A stretch of 41,859 bases of DNA from an uncultured Verrucomicrobiota bacterium. Lineage in GTDB: Bacteria; Verrucomicrobiota; Kiritimatiellia; CAJWTS01. Under the pieces are notes generated by a model that was not told the DNA's origin, did no database searches, and saw nothing but the letters and a program-made list of their open reading frames with translations. Each line of letters begins with the position of its first letter. Positions within the stretch are counted from its first letter, which is position 1. Of this stretch, positions 1 through 8,300 are shown in pieces. The translations under genes were made by a program, and so were the position numbers. The DNA is taken from contig CAJWTS010000034.1 in the NCBI GenBank assembly GCA_913047795.1, positions 1-41,859 on the forward strand. Direction: 5' to 3'.

Positions 1-1170
1 TACGGCGGCAACGCGTTGCTCGGCAAGAAATGTTTCGCTCTGCGCATGGCGTCCGTGATGGCTCGTGACGAAGGCTGGATGGCCGAGCACATGCTGATCC
101 TCGGCATCACCAATCCGGCGAATGAAAAGAAATATATCGCCGCTGCATTCCCCAGTGCCTGCGGCAAAACAAACCTCTCCATGCTGATCCCGACGCTGCC
201 GGGCTGGAAGGTGGAATGCATCGGCGATGACATTGCCTGGATGAAGTTCGGCGAAGACGGTCGGCTGTACGCCATCAACCCGGAAGCGGGCTTCTTCGGC
301 GTCGCACCGGGCACATCACTTGCAACAAACCCGAACGCGATGGGCACGCTGACCAGGAACTCGATATTCACTAACGTGGCCCTCACGCCCGATGGCGACG
401 TCTGGTGGGAAGGCATGACCAAGGATACGCCCGCATCGCTCACGAGTTGGCTCGGAGAAGACTGGACACCGCAGAGCGAGGGGCCCGCCGCCCATCCGAA
501 CGCACGATTCACGACACCGGCCGCCCAATGCCCTGCGATGGACCCCGCCTGGGAAGACCCCAAGGGAGTACCCATCTCCGCGATCATCTTCGGCGGGCGG
601 CGTGAAAGCACCGTTCCTCTCGTTCATGAGGCATTCAGTTGGCAGCACGGCACGTTCATGGGCGCCATCATGGCATCCGAAAAGACCGCAGCCGCTGCGG
701 GCAAGGTCGGCGTTCTGCGGCACGACCCGTTTGCAATGCTTCCCTTCTGCGGATACCACATGGGCGACTACTTCGATCATTGGCTGGGTATCGGCGACAA
801 AGGAAGCCCCGATAAGCTGCCCAGGATCTTTTACGTCAACTGGTTCCGCACGACCGCCGACGGGAAATGGTTATGGCCCGGGTTTGGGGAAAACAGCCGC
901 GTTCTGCGCTGGATCTTCGAGCGCTGTGAGGAGAGTGCCGCGGCAGAGAAGACCCCGATCGGATACTTACCGACCCTTGACGCGTTCGATACCGCGAACC
1001 TCGACTTGCCGACCGAGGACCTCGCCGAACTGCTGCGCGTCGATGTCGCGGCCTGGATCGGTGAACTTGATGGTATCCGCGAGTACTTCGCGACGTTCGG
1101 AGATCGATTGCCAGCGGCTCTTGATGACGAACTAGCTGCCCTGGAAGAGCGTCTGAATACTGCCATCTAG
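1..1170 (+). CDS. pckG: Phosphoenolpyruvate carboxykinase (GTP), 5'-truncated by window edge
   Basis: This is the C-terminal 389 residues of GTP-dependent PEP carboxykinase, which interconverts oxaloacetate + GTP with PEP + CO2 + GDP in gluconeogenesis and anaplerosis. The frame is open from base 1 and begins [11 protein letters not shown], a conserved stretch of the GTP-type family. The P-loop-like [11 protein letters not shown] with the family's active-site Cys follows at about residues 49-59, then the GDDIAWMKF metal/nucleotide segment, [24 protein letters not shown] and [11 protein letters not shown]. The full protein is usually about 600 residues, so roughly the first third lies left of the window. 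An ATG at base 16 is internal, not the start. A hairpin with a T-tract follows the stop directly, so this is the end of its transcription unit. Identification is firm. Confidence 0.96.
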   Translation, partial: YGGNALLGKKCFALRMASVMARDEGWMAEHMLILGITNPANEKKYIAAAFPSACGKTNLSMLIPTLPGWKVECIGDDIAWMKFGEDGRLYAINPEAGFFGVAPGTSLATNPNAMGTLTRNSIFTNVALTPDGDVWWEGMTKDTPASLTSWLGEDWTPQSEGPAAHPNARFTTPAAQCPAMDPAWEDPKGVPISAIIFGGRRESTVPLVHEAFSWQHGTFMGAIMASEKTAAAAGKVGVLRHDPFAMLPFCGYHMGDYFDHWLGIGDKGSPDKLPRIFYVNWFRTTADGKWLWPGFGENSRVLRWIFERCEESAAAEKTPIGYLPTLDAFDTANLDLPTEDLAELLRVDVAAWIGELDGIREYFATFGDRLPAALDDELAALEERLNTAI

Positions 1171-1192
1171 TCGGCCTGTCACGCCGATTTTT
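1171..1192 (+). terminator. Intrinsic terminator after pckG
   Basis: TCGGC at 1171-1175 pairs with GCCGA at 1183-1187 across a 7-nt loop, and five T residues follow at 1188-1192. It begins at the base after the pckG stop codon. The stem is short (5 bp, 4 of them G-C), so strength is uncertain. Confidence 0.6.
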
Positions 1193-1405
1193 CGCAACCC
1201 TATCCAGCGGCGGGCGTTCTCACTCTTGAGAATACCTCAGCCTCTCTAATCGCCAATTTCGACCCCAATTAATCGATTTAGTCGTCTATATTCTCCCCGC
1301 ATCCTTTCTCGGCCCCTTGGCACATGTGTTGCTAAAAAGAATATTAGATCCGAAGGGTAGCCTGTCGAATACATCGCCGAAGGAGCGCAGGCGACGAAGA
1401 AGAAG

Positions 1406-2062
1406 ATGTCATTGAGAGTCATAAAATGTTGGTTCTGCGGATCGCTGCACGAGACCGAAACCGAAACATCCGTGTCATGCCACTGCGGGCACGAAGCCGG
1501 CCCGCGGCGGAAGATTCAACTCAAGCGTCATGCCAGGCGGCAGCCTGAAATCATGCCTGAATCCGAGTTCCAAGCCGCTACGTCGCCGGGCACGCACCGT
1601 CTCGCCGTCGCGGAATCCTTCAAGACGCTGAAAGTCGACACCTGTGATTTCTATCGTAGGCGACCGCGAGGCAACTCGGCGGTCACTGGAGATACGCTCT
1701 GCTGGCTCGCACTCTTCGCAATCGGAGTGCCGCTGGCTTACCTGCGCTACGGAAACGTGCTCGGCAACGGAACGCTGGTTTCACTCAGCACCTTCGGCAC
1801 GACCTACGGCCTCGCCATCATGCTGATCTTCCACGTCCTGTGTGTTCTTATCGCGTTCAAGGACGAAATATCCCGCGGCATGCTCGCACTTGTTGTGCCC
1901 TGTTACTCGTTCTTCTATGTGTTCTCGAAGTCAGATCAGTATGTCGTCCGGGTACTACTGGGTCTATTCCTGATTGCCTTCGGTTTCGAAACCTACGAAG
2001 GCTTCCTCGGATTCGTCCGCTCGGCCGACGTGCATATCCAGTCCATGCTGGGCAAGGCCTAA
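1406..2062 (+). CDS. Hypothetical zinc-ribbon, four-TM membrane protein
   Basis: I do not recognise a named family. The N-terminus has a short Cys cluster, CWFCG at residues 8-12 and CHCGHE at 25-30, which looks like a small zinc ribbon. A basic linker (KRHARRQPE) and about 60 hydrophilic residues follow. The C-terminal half carries about four hydrophobic segments near residues 96-115, 128-152, 157-175 and 180-200. The layout suggests a cytoplasmic metal-binding head on an integral membrane anchor. AGGAG at 1381-1385 lies 20 nt upstream of the ATG, too far to be an ideal ribosome site; the purine-rich stretch just before the ATG may serve instead. The gene converges with the HNH gene, with 3 nt between the stops. 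Function unknown. Confidence 0.7.
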   Translation: MSLRVIKCWFCGSLHETETETSVSCHCGHEAGPRRKIQLKRHARRQPEIMPESEFQAATSPGTHRLAVAESFKTLKVDTCDFYRRRPRGNSAVTGDTLCWLALFAIGVPLAYLRYGNVLGNGTLVSLSTFGTTYGLAIMLIFHVLCVLIAFKDEISRGMLALVVPCYSFFYVFSKSDQYVVRVLLGLFLIAFGFETYEGFLGFVRSADVHIQSMLGKA

Positions 2063-2065
2063 ATC

Positions 2066-2566
2066 CTACCAGGCCTCTTCCGCCAGCATGGCCTTCACCT
2101 CCTGCATCACCAACTGCATGCGCTTGGACATCGGCGGGCGGAACGGCTTGCGCAGCAGACGCATCCCGGCTTGATCCGGCGTGCAGTTACCCTTGCGGCG
2201 ATTGCACGCGGTACAGGCCGTTACCATATTCTCGTAGGTTTCCTTGCCCCCGATCGAACGCGGCAGGACATGATCCGCCGTCAGGTCCGCCTTGGACTCG
2301 ATCTTGACGCCGCAATATTGGCAGACGTAGTCGTCGCGCTCCCAGACACCCCGATTCGAATAGCGGAACGTCCGTCCGTACGCGCGCACGTAGCGGAAGA
2401 TCCGAATGATTTTCGGTACGCGCAGCACGCTCGAACTTGTGCGCAGAACACCCGCGGCGTACTTGGTAACCTCGGCCTTGCCCTCGTCTACGAGCATGAG
2501 TGCCCGCGCGAGCGACGTCAAACTGACGCACTCGTACGAATTATTCAGGACATAGACGCGATGCAT
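2066..2566 (-). CDS. HNH endonuclease family protein
   Basis: This 166-residue protein has a C-terminal HNH nuclease domain: CQYCG at residues 82-86, the DH pair of TADHVLPRSIGG at 98-99, then NMVTACTACNRRKGN, in which C118 and C121 complete a zinc-binding set with C82 and C85. The N-terminal 70 residues (VYVLNNSYECVSLTSLARA) match the conserved leader of the stand-alone bacterial HNH proteins that are widespread in PVC and other phyla; their role is not established. A TTG 6 nt upstream would also open the frame, but AAAAGAGG at 2573-2580 sits 6 nt before the ATG at 2566 and directly abuts that TTG, so the ATG is chosen. No toxin, immunity or mobile gene is adjacent, so a restriction or homing role is not supported by context. 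Confidence 0.9.
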   Translation of the reverse strand: MHRVYVLNNSYECVSLTSLARALMLVDEGKAEVTKYAAGVLRTSSSVLRVPKIIRIFRYVRAYGRTFRYSNRGVWERDDYVCQYCGVKIESKADLTADHVLPRSIGGKETYENMVTACTACNRRKGNCTPDQAGMRLLRKPFRPPMSKRMQLVMQEVKAMLAEEAW

Positions 2567-2572
2567 ACTCAA

Positions 2573-2580
2573 CCTCTTTT
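2573..2580 (-). promoter_or_regulatory. Shine-Dalgarno site fixing the HNH start
   Basis: On the minus strand this reads AAAAGAGG, followed by a 6-nt spacer and ATG at 2566-2564. A good Shine-Dalgarno site is uncommon among the genes of this window, and here it decides between the TTG at 2572 and the ATG at 2566. Confidence 0.6.
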
Positions 2581-2756
2581 CTTAGCGCGTTAAACAGCTG
2601 AGCGTTCAATTTTCGATGAGTTAGAACGTCAAGTCAAGCCGATCGCCCCAGGATGCGTAGGGGCCATGGCATCGACTTTCGAGAAACGCGGATCCCTCCA
2701 CTTGATAGGGGTTGATCTGTCCCGGCGCTCCTTATTAGAGTCAACCCTTCGGCCAT

Positions 2757-5369
2757 ATGAGCTACACCAGAGACAATGCACGTCGCGGCCTGACCCTTCG
2801 ATCAGTCGTGATCACGATCGTAGCGCTATTCGCGATGGCCGTTTGGATCCAGTACGAGGAGGTTCATGCCACCGGTGGCCCGCTCGGTGAAAATGCTCCG
2901 CCGAACAGCGCCGTCGGCATCATCCTTATCCTGCTTCTCATCAGCTCCTTGCTGTACCGATTACGACGCAGCCTGCGTATCGTTACTGCGGAATTGGTCG
3001 TAATCTATGCGGCACTCATCGTGGCCGCGCCCCTCATGTCGCAGGGCATCTGGCACCGCTTCCCGGGTCTGCTGGCCGGCATCGCGCATGAGCAGGATTT
3101 CAAGTCCTACGAGAGCCTGCCACCGATGCTCTGGCCCCACGGCGACAACCTCGTGCCGAACCACCAGTTTCGGGACGGCCTGAAAGGATTCACAGCGGCC
3201 GGCGACAAACCAGTTACATTCGAAGTCATCGATCGCGGCGAGAAAGGCGAATGGAACAGCCCCGTCCTGCGGGACACCGACGATCCGGCAGGCGCGTCGG
3301 CCATCGCCGTCACGATCAACCGTGTCAATGCCGCGGGCAAAGAAGTCCTCGTTCCCGGTGAACGATATCTTTTTACGGCTCTCATTCGTGCTAACGGGTT
3401 TGCCGGCGACTCATCCTATATCGTCGACATGCAGGCGGACGCCGGCGCGACACGCAACCTGATCGTCGGCACGTCCGCGACTAAACCCAGCTTCGCGAAC
3501 CCGGGCGGCTTCGCGCGGGTCGGCCTGAACCCGGTCACGATCCCGAGTGATCTGCAACAGGCGTTGACGATCCGGATCAGCATGCGCGGCAGCGGCACGG
3601 CGGCGGTCCAGGACATACAGTTCTTCAACAACGAGGCGATTGAAGGCCTGTACTCGGGAATCCAAATCGTGCGCGAGAGCGAGGCAGACGGACTGGGACC
3701 AAACGAACGCGGCGTGCTACACGTGCGCCCGGACAGCCTGCACGGACTGCGCGGGTTCGTATACCTGCTCAAAGGCTATATCCCGCTCGAACAATGGCTC
3801 CGCCCCGCCGTGGCATGGACGATCCTGATCAGCGCAATATTTCTGGCCCTTTACGGCGCCAACATCCTGATGCGCCGGCAATGGGTCGCGAACGAGCGAT
3901 TCACTCTGCCGCTTACGTACTTCCCGAAAATGCTTTTCGCAACGGAGACGGATGCGAACGGCAAGCGGTATCTGCCGATATTCCGGAATCGAATCATGTG
4001 GATCGGGTTCGGAATCGCATTCGTGATCGCACTGCTCAAGGGCTTTCATTTCTACAATCCAGATATCCCCGCCCCGGTCTTTCCGCCCGTGCCGTTCAGC
4101 GAGAATGTACAGGCGCCGTGGATGAAGGCGCTGCTCGCCAACGTCGGCATCGGGTTGAGCATCGGAGCCGGGATTTCTCTCGTGGTGCTTGCCGTCGCAC
4201 TTCTGGTGGAAACGGATATTCTTTTTTCGCTCTGGTCAATGTTCCTGCTGTTCCAGTTCTGGTTTATGTTCGGGAAAACCGCCAACATGAACGCCATACC
4301 GGGCTATCCCTGGCGGCATGAACAGAACATCGGCGGCTACATCGCCTACGCGTTGCTGGCGGTTTGGGTCGCGCGGAGCCACCTGTTGCGATTACTGCGC
4401 CTCGTCGTCGGGAAGGGCGGTCAGACCGAAGAGGAACGCGACGAGCGCCGCACCTATCGGGGCGCAATCCTGATGCTTGCCGTCGCCTTCATCACGATCG
4501 CGGCGTGGAGCATCTGGACCCGTATGGGTGCGACCGTCGGATTGATTTTCTTCGGCTATATCGTGCTCACCGGATTTGCGCTGAGCAAAATCCGCGCCGA
4601 ATGTGGCGCGCCGTTCGGATACATCACGCCCTACTTCGGGCTTTATTTTGTTGGTGCTATCGGCGGAATGGCCGCCTTTAAGGCGACCGGCCTGCTCGTG
4701 GCCACCATGGCCAGTGGATTCATGTGCGTTTCGGTGTTTCTGTTGATCGCCCCGGCGCAGCTCGAGATGATCGAAGTGGGGCGCCATTTCAACGTCCGAC
4801 GGCGCGATGTCGGCGCCGGACTGTGGATGGGGCTCCTGGGCGGGATCTTTATCGGAGGGTTCGCCGTGCTCTGTTGGTCCTACGCCATTGGGGCTAACAA
4901 CATGGAATACAAGTGGCCCTATACGCAGAACTGGTACTACAACGATTATCGCGCCGCCGAGGCCAATGCGGACCGCGCCTTTGCATCCGGCATGATCGGC
5001 GAGGCGCCGGAGTCACAGCCGCTTAATTTCGTGAAGAATCCGAAGGCCAAGGGCATCGGCATCGGCGCGGTTATCACGGTCATAATCGCCGTCGTACGGG
5101 CACGCTTCGCCTGGTTCCCCTTTCATCCGGTGGGCTACGTGCTGGCGCCAACCTTCTTTATCATGGGCACCTGGTTCCCGATCTTTCTGGCCTGGTTGAT
5201 CCGGTCGATCCTCTTGAAGATCGGGGGCGCGCGTATGATCCGGCACGGCATTGTGCCCTGCGCAATCGGAATCTTCCTGGGCGCGATCGCATCCATCGTT
5301 TTCTTTGACATCATCGGGCTCTATCTCCGGGCGCAGGGCGTCACCAAGGTATACGCATCGATCCCATGA
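2757..5369 (+). CDS. OPT-like membrane protein (DUF6785/DUF6784 type) with inserted jelly-roll-like domain
   Basis: This 870-residue polytopic protein resembles the DUF6785/DUF6784 proteins of PVC and related phyla, which look related to oligopeptide transporters. Three hydrophobic segments (about 14-33, 52-69, 78-98) come first, then about 240 mostly hydrophilic residues, then ten or more further segments from about residue 345. Family-like landmarks are ERFTLPLTYFPKML, IPGYPWRHEQNIGG and FAWFPFHPVGYVLAP. The inserted region opens with NLVPNHQFRDG (about residue 131) and continues to about 292 with alternating beta-strand character, resembling the start of CBM4/9-like jelly-roll domains. The gene starts the 2757-16278 locus, and its last 4 nt overlap the next start (ATGA), which suggests translational coupling. 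Substrate unknown; a peptide or envelope role is inference. Confidence 0.8.
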   Translation: MSYTRDNARRGLTLRSVVITIVALFAMAVWIQYEEVHATGGPLGENAPPNSAVGIILILLLISSLLYRLRRSLRIVTAELVVIYAALIVAAPLMSQGIWHRFPGLLAGIAHEQDFKSYESLPPMLWPHGDNLVPNHQFRDGLKGFTAAGDKPVTFEVIDRGEKGEWNSPVLRDTDDPAGASAIAVTINRVNAAGKEVLVPGERYLFTALIRANGFAGDSSYIVDMQADAGATRNLIVGTSATKPSFANPGGFARVGLNPVTIPSDLQQALTIRISMRGSGTAAVQDIQFFNNEAIEGLYSGIQIVRESEADGLGPNERGVLHVRPDSLHGLRGFVYLLKGYIPLEQWLRPAVAWTILISAIFLALYGANILMRRQWVANERFTLPLTYFPKMLFATETDANGKRYLPIFRNRIMWIGFGIAFVIALLKGFHFYNPDIPAPVFPPVPFSENVQAPWMKALLANVGIGLSIGAGISLVVLAVALLVETDILFSLWSMFLLFQFWFMFGKTANMNAIPGYPWRHEQNIGGYIAYALLAVWVARSHLLRLLRLVVGKGGQTEEERDERRTYRGAILMLAVAFITIAAWSIWTRMGATVGLIFFGYIVLTGFALSKIRAECGAPFGYITPYFGLYFVGAIGGMAAFKATGLLVATMASGFMCVSVFLLIAPAQLEMIEVGRHFNVRRRDVGAGLWMGLLGGIFIGGFAVLCWSYAIGANNMEYKWPYTQNWYYNDYRAAEANADRAFASGMIGEAPESQPLNFVKNPKAKGIGIGAVITVIIAVVRARFAWFPFHPVGYVLAPTFFIMGTWFPIFLAWLIRSILLKIGGARMIRHGIVPCAIGIFLGAIASIVFFDIIGLYLRAQGVTKVYASIP

Positions 5370-8300
5370 CCCGCACACCACCAGAATCCGAAAAACCCGA
5401 GGCGACAACCAGTTGGTTAGCCCAACTCCTGCCGACCGTTCTATTTCTGTTACTGGGCTGGGGCCTGTTGCACTTCTTCGTCACCATCGTTGAACCACAG
5501 GAGCGCAAGCCGCAGGTTCCGTTCTCCGCCGATTATTCCGAGAATCCTTTGCTGGATGTTCTGGCGCTCAACCGTTTCGACGCGAACATGGATGCGATCG
5601 CCGACGCCGGCGAACCCCGCGAGGGCGAGCGCGCAATCGGACGTCTATCCGGAAGCCCGGGCTTTCATCGCACGGAGGCGCTCATCCTCGACACCTTCAC
5701 GCGCGCCGGACTGAACATCCACACGCAGGCGCTGCAGGTCGTGGTGCCGGTGACGGAAGTCTGCGAGATTCTCGACGAAACCGGTCAGCCCCTGGAAAAC
5801 GTCCGGCTCTATCCGGTCATTCCGGCTGGCCTCTTGCCGATGGCGCTGCCGCCCGAAGGCATTACGGCCAACCTGCTGGCCACTCATGATCTCGGGACCG
5901 GGAACCTGTATGGCCACGACCCCACCAATACCATCATCCTTTCATACCCCGGCGACGGCAACGGATGGCCCGACCTCGCCTCGCTCGGTGTGCGTGCGCT
6001 GATCATTGACGATGACGAACTCGAGAAATCGTTTCGGACGGATGCCGACCACGGCGGCAGTTGGTGGCATGCGCAGCAGGTGACATCGGAGGCAACGTTT
6101 CCGAGGTTCTATGCACGTGGTCCACTGCGCCGACACGCCGGCCGTACCGTGCGGATTCGCTGCACAGTCACCTGGCAGGAACGCACGGTTCAGAACATTG
6201 TCGGTGTCCTCCCCGGGCGTGAATCGAACAAGGAAGCGTTGATCCTGAGTGCACCCTACGACGGCATCTCGGTCATTCCCGACATCTCTCCCACGGCAGA
6301 AGCCGCTCTCTCCCTGGCGATGCTCCTTGAACTTGTCGAGGCCCTGGAACCGTATCGCGGCACGCTCAAGCGCGACGTCATATTCGTGGCTACCGCGGGA
6401 CACGCACAGGCACGCGCGGGCGTCTGTCGGCTAATGGAGGCCATGGACCAATTGACGCCCAGCGAGGCCGATTACCGTTCTCTCGAGGAACAGCTCGCGG
6501 ACGAAGATACCGGCCGCAAGCGCGCCGCGCAGGCCCATGCTCTGCTGGAACGGCTGCCCTCCGACCGCGCGAAGCGCCGTGCCTACCTCGCCGCGCACAA
6601 CAAGGATCAGGACACCGCTTCACGCAAGTGGCTGCAGGCACAGCTACAAGTTGCCCTGGGCGAAATCAATCTTGGCTTTCGCGATGCCGCGATGGAGGCA
6701 CGACTCACCTACATGCGTGCGGGTCACCCGGCCTATCGGGACGGCTTCGATCCCCTCACGGCCGGCGAGGCGGAACGCAAGGACCCGGCCCAGCGGCATC
6801 CGCTGCTAAGCGCATACCTGGATCGCAAGCGCTTCGACGACCGGTCGGCGAACTTCATGTCGTCGTTGCTCGCCGAAGGCATTACCAGACCCGAGTTCGA
6901 CGCCTGGAACGTGCGTGCCAAAATGCTGGAACACCTGGCGCGAATCGTTGTCCACCATCAACGGCGAGGCACACAGATTCGCCAGACCATCGCGCTACGC
7001 GACACGCTGGCCCGCTACCAGAATACGCTGACGCTGAACCTGCGCCTGTACTCCGGCGGTCATCAGTCGCGGCGTGACCTCGCCCTGTTGCTCGGCGAAT
7101 CGGGCATTGGAACGATTGTGCTGCCCCAGGTAGCCGAACTGGCCAACGCCATAACAGACAAGATTCCGAATATCGACGGCACCCCGCTTTTCTCGGTCAC
7201 GCACTGGGGCGCCGCGGATGCCACGGGCAAGGCGCAATCACTTAATCCACACGGCAGTAATCCGCCGTTCGAGTCGCGCCTCTGGCATACCTTCGGACGC
7301 CAGGCGTTTACGTTGGTCAACCGCCACTTCGTTCCACCCCGACTGGGAACACCGGAAGACGATTTTAAGGAATTGAATCGCGACGTCGTGCGCGGCATGC
7401 GCCCCACGCTGGGGCGCGCAATCCTTTCGGTCGCGCAGGGCCGGGTACCATTCAAGAGCTTCGAATCGACGCGGACAGGCAAAATTCAGACGTTGCGCGG
7501 CGCGGTCTTCGGACAGGCGGGGAGCGCATCGCTCATTCCAAGCCATCCCTCTACGCGACGAACCTTTGTTCGTGCCTACTCGGGTGCCACACCGGCGGCT
7601 GACCACATTGTCACGGACAAGGGAACGTCACGCTATCCCATTCTGCAAACCGACCCTTACGGTCGCTATGATCGACGCTTTCTTACCGGGTACTCGCCCT
7701 GGAGTGTCTTTACCGTGGATGCCGTACGCTTTGACAGCACCGGCCGCGTTGCGTATTTCAAGGACAACTCGCCGGCTGGACAGTCGGTGCTCAAGAGCAC
7801 GGGCCTCTCACCCAAGCATTTCCTCGCCGGCCGAGGCAAGCCGGTGAAGCCCGTTAATATCCCCATCTTTCGCGCAACGCCGATCGCTATCTACAATCGC
7901 ATTAACCCTCAAACCTTAAGAAATTTCCAGAGAGTCAATTTTATCGATACGGTCGACTTGACCACCCCTAAAGCCATTCACCAGGGCACGATGCTGACCA
8001 TGCTGGAGCCGGACACGCGTTTCTACGTGACCATGATGGCCGGTGCCCCCGGCAATGAAGAGATCCTCGACGTACGGGCCTTCATGCTCAACGTCGACCC
8101 GGCAACAATACCCAACCCGGAGGAACCGGAAATCCACGGCCGGGGCTACCTCGCCGCCGACACACCGGTTCTGCTCCGCCCCTTTCGCGAGGCGGCTCGA
8201 TCGATGACACGTACGGCGCAGAAGCGTCTGGCCCTGCAATCACGTTTTCACATGGCGGACGAGCAGTCGATGGACTTCCAGGAGCGGTCGCAGACCTGGC

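Noticed and set aside
316..780. Minus-strand open frame within pckG
   Set aside because: It is opposite strongly conserved PEP carboxykinase sequence and has no recognisable product.
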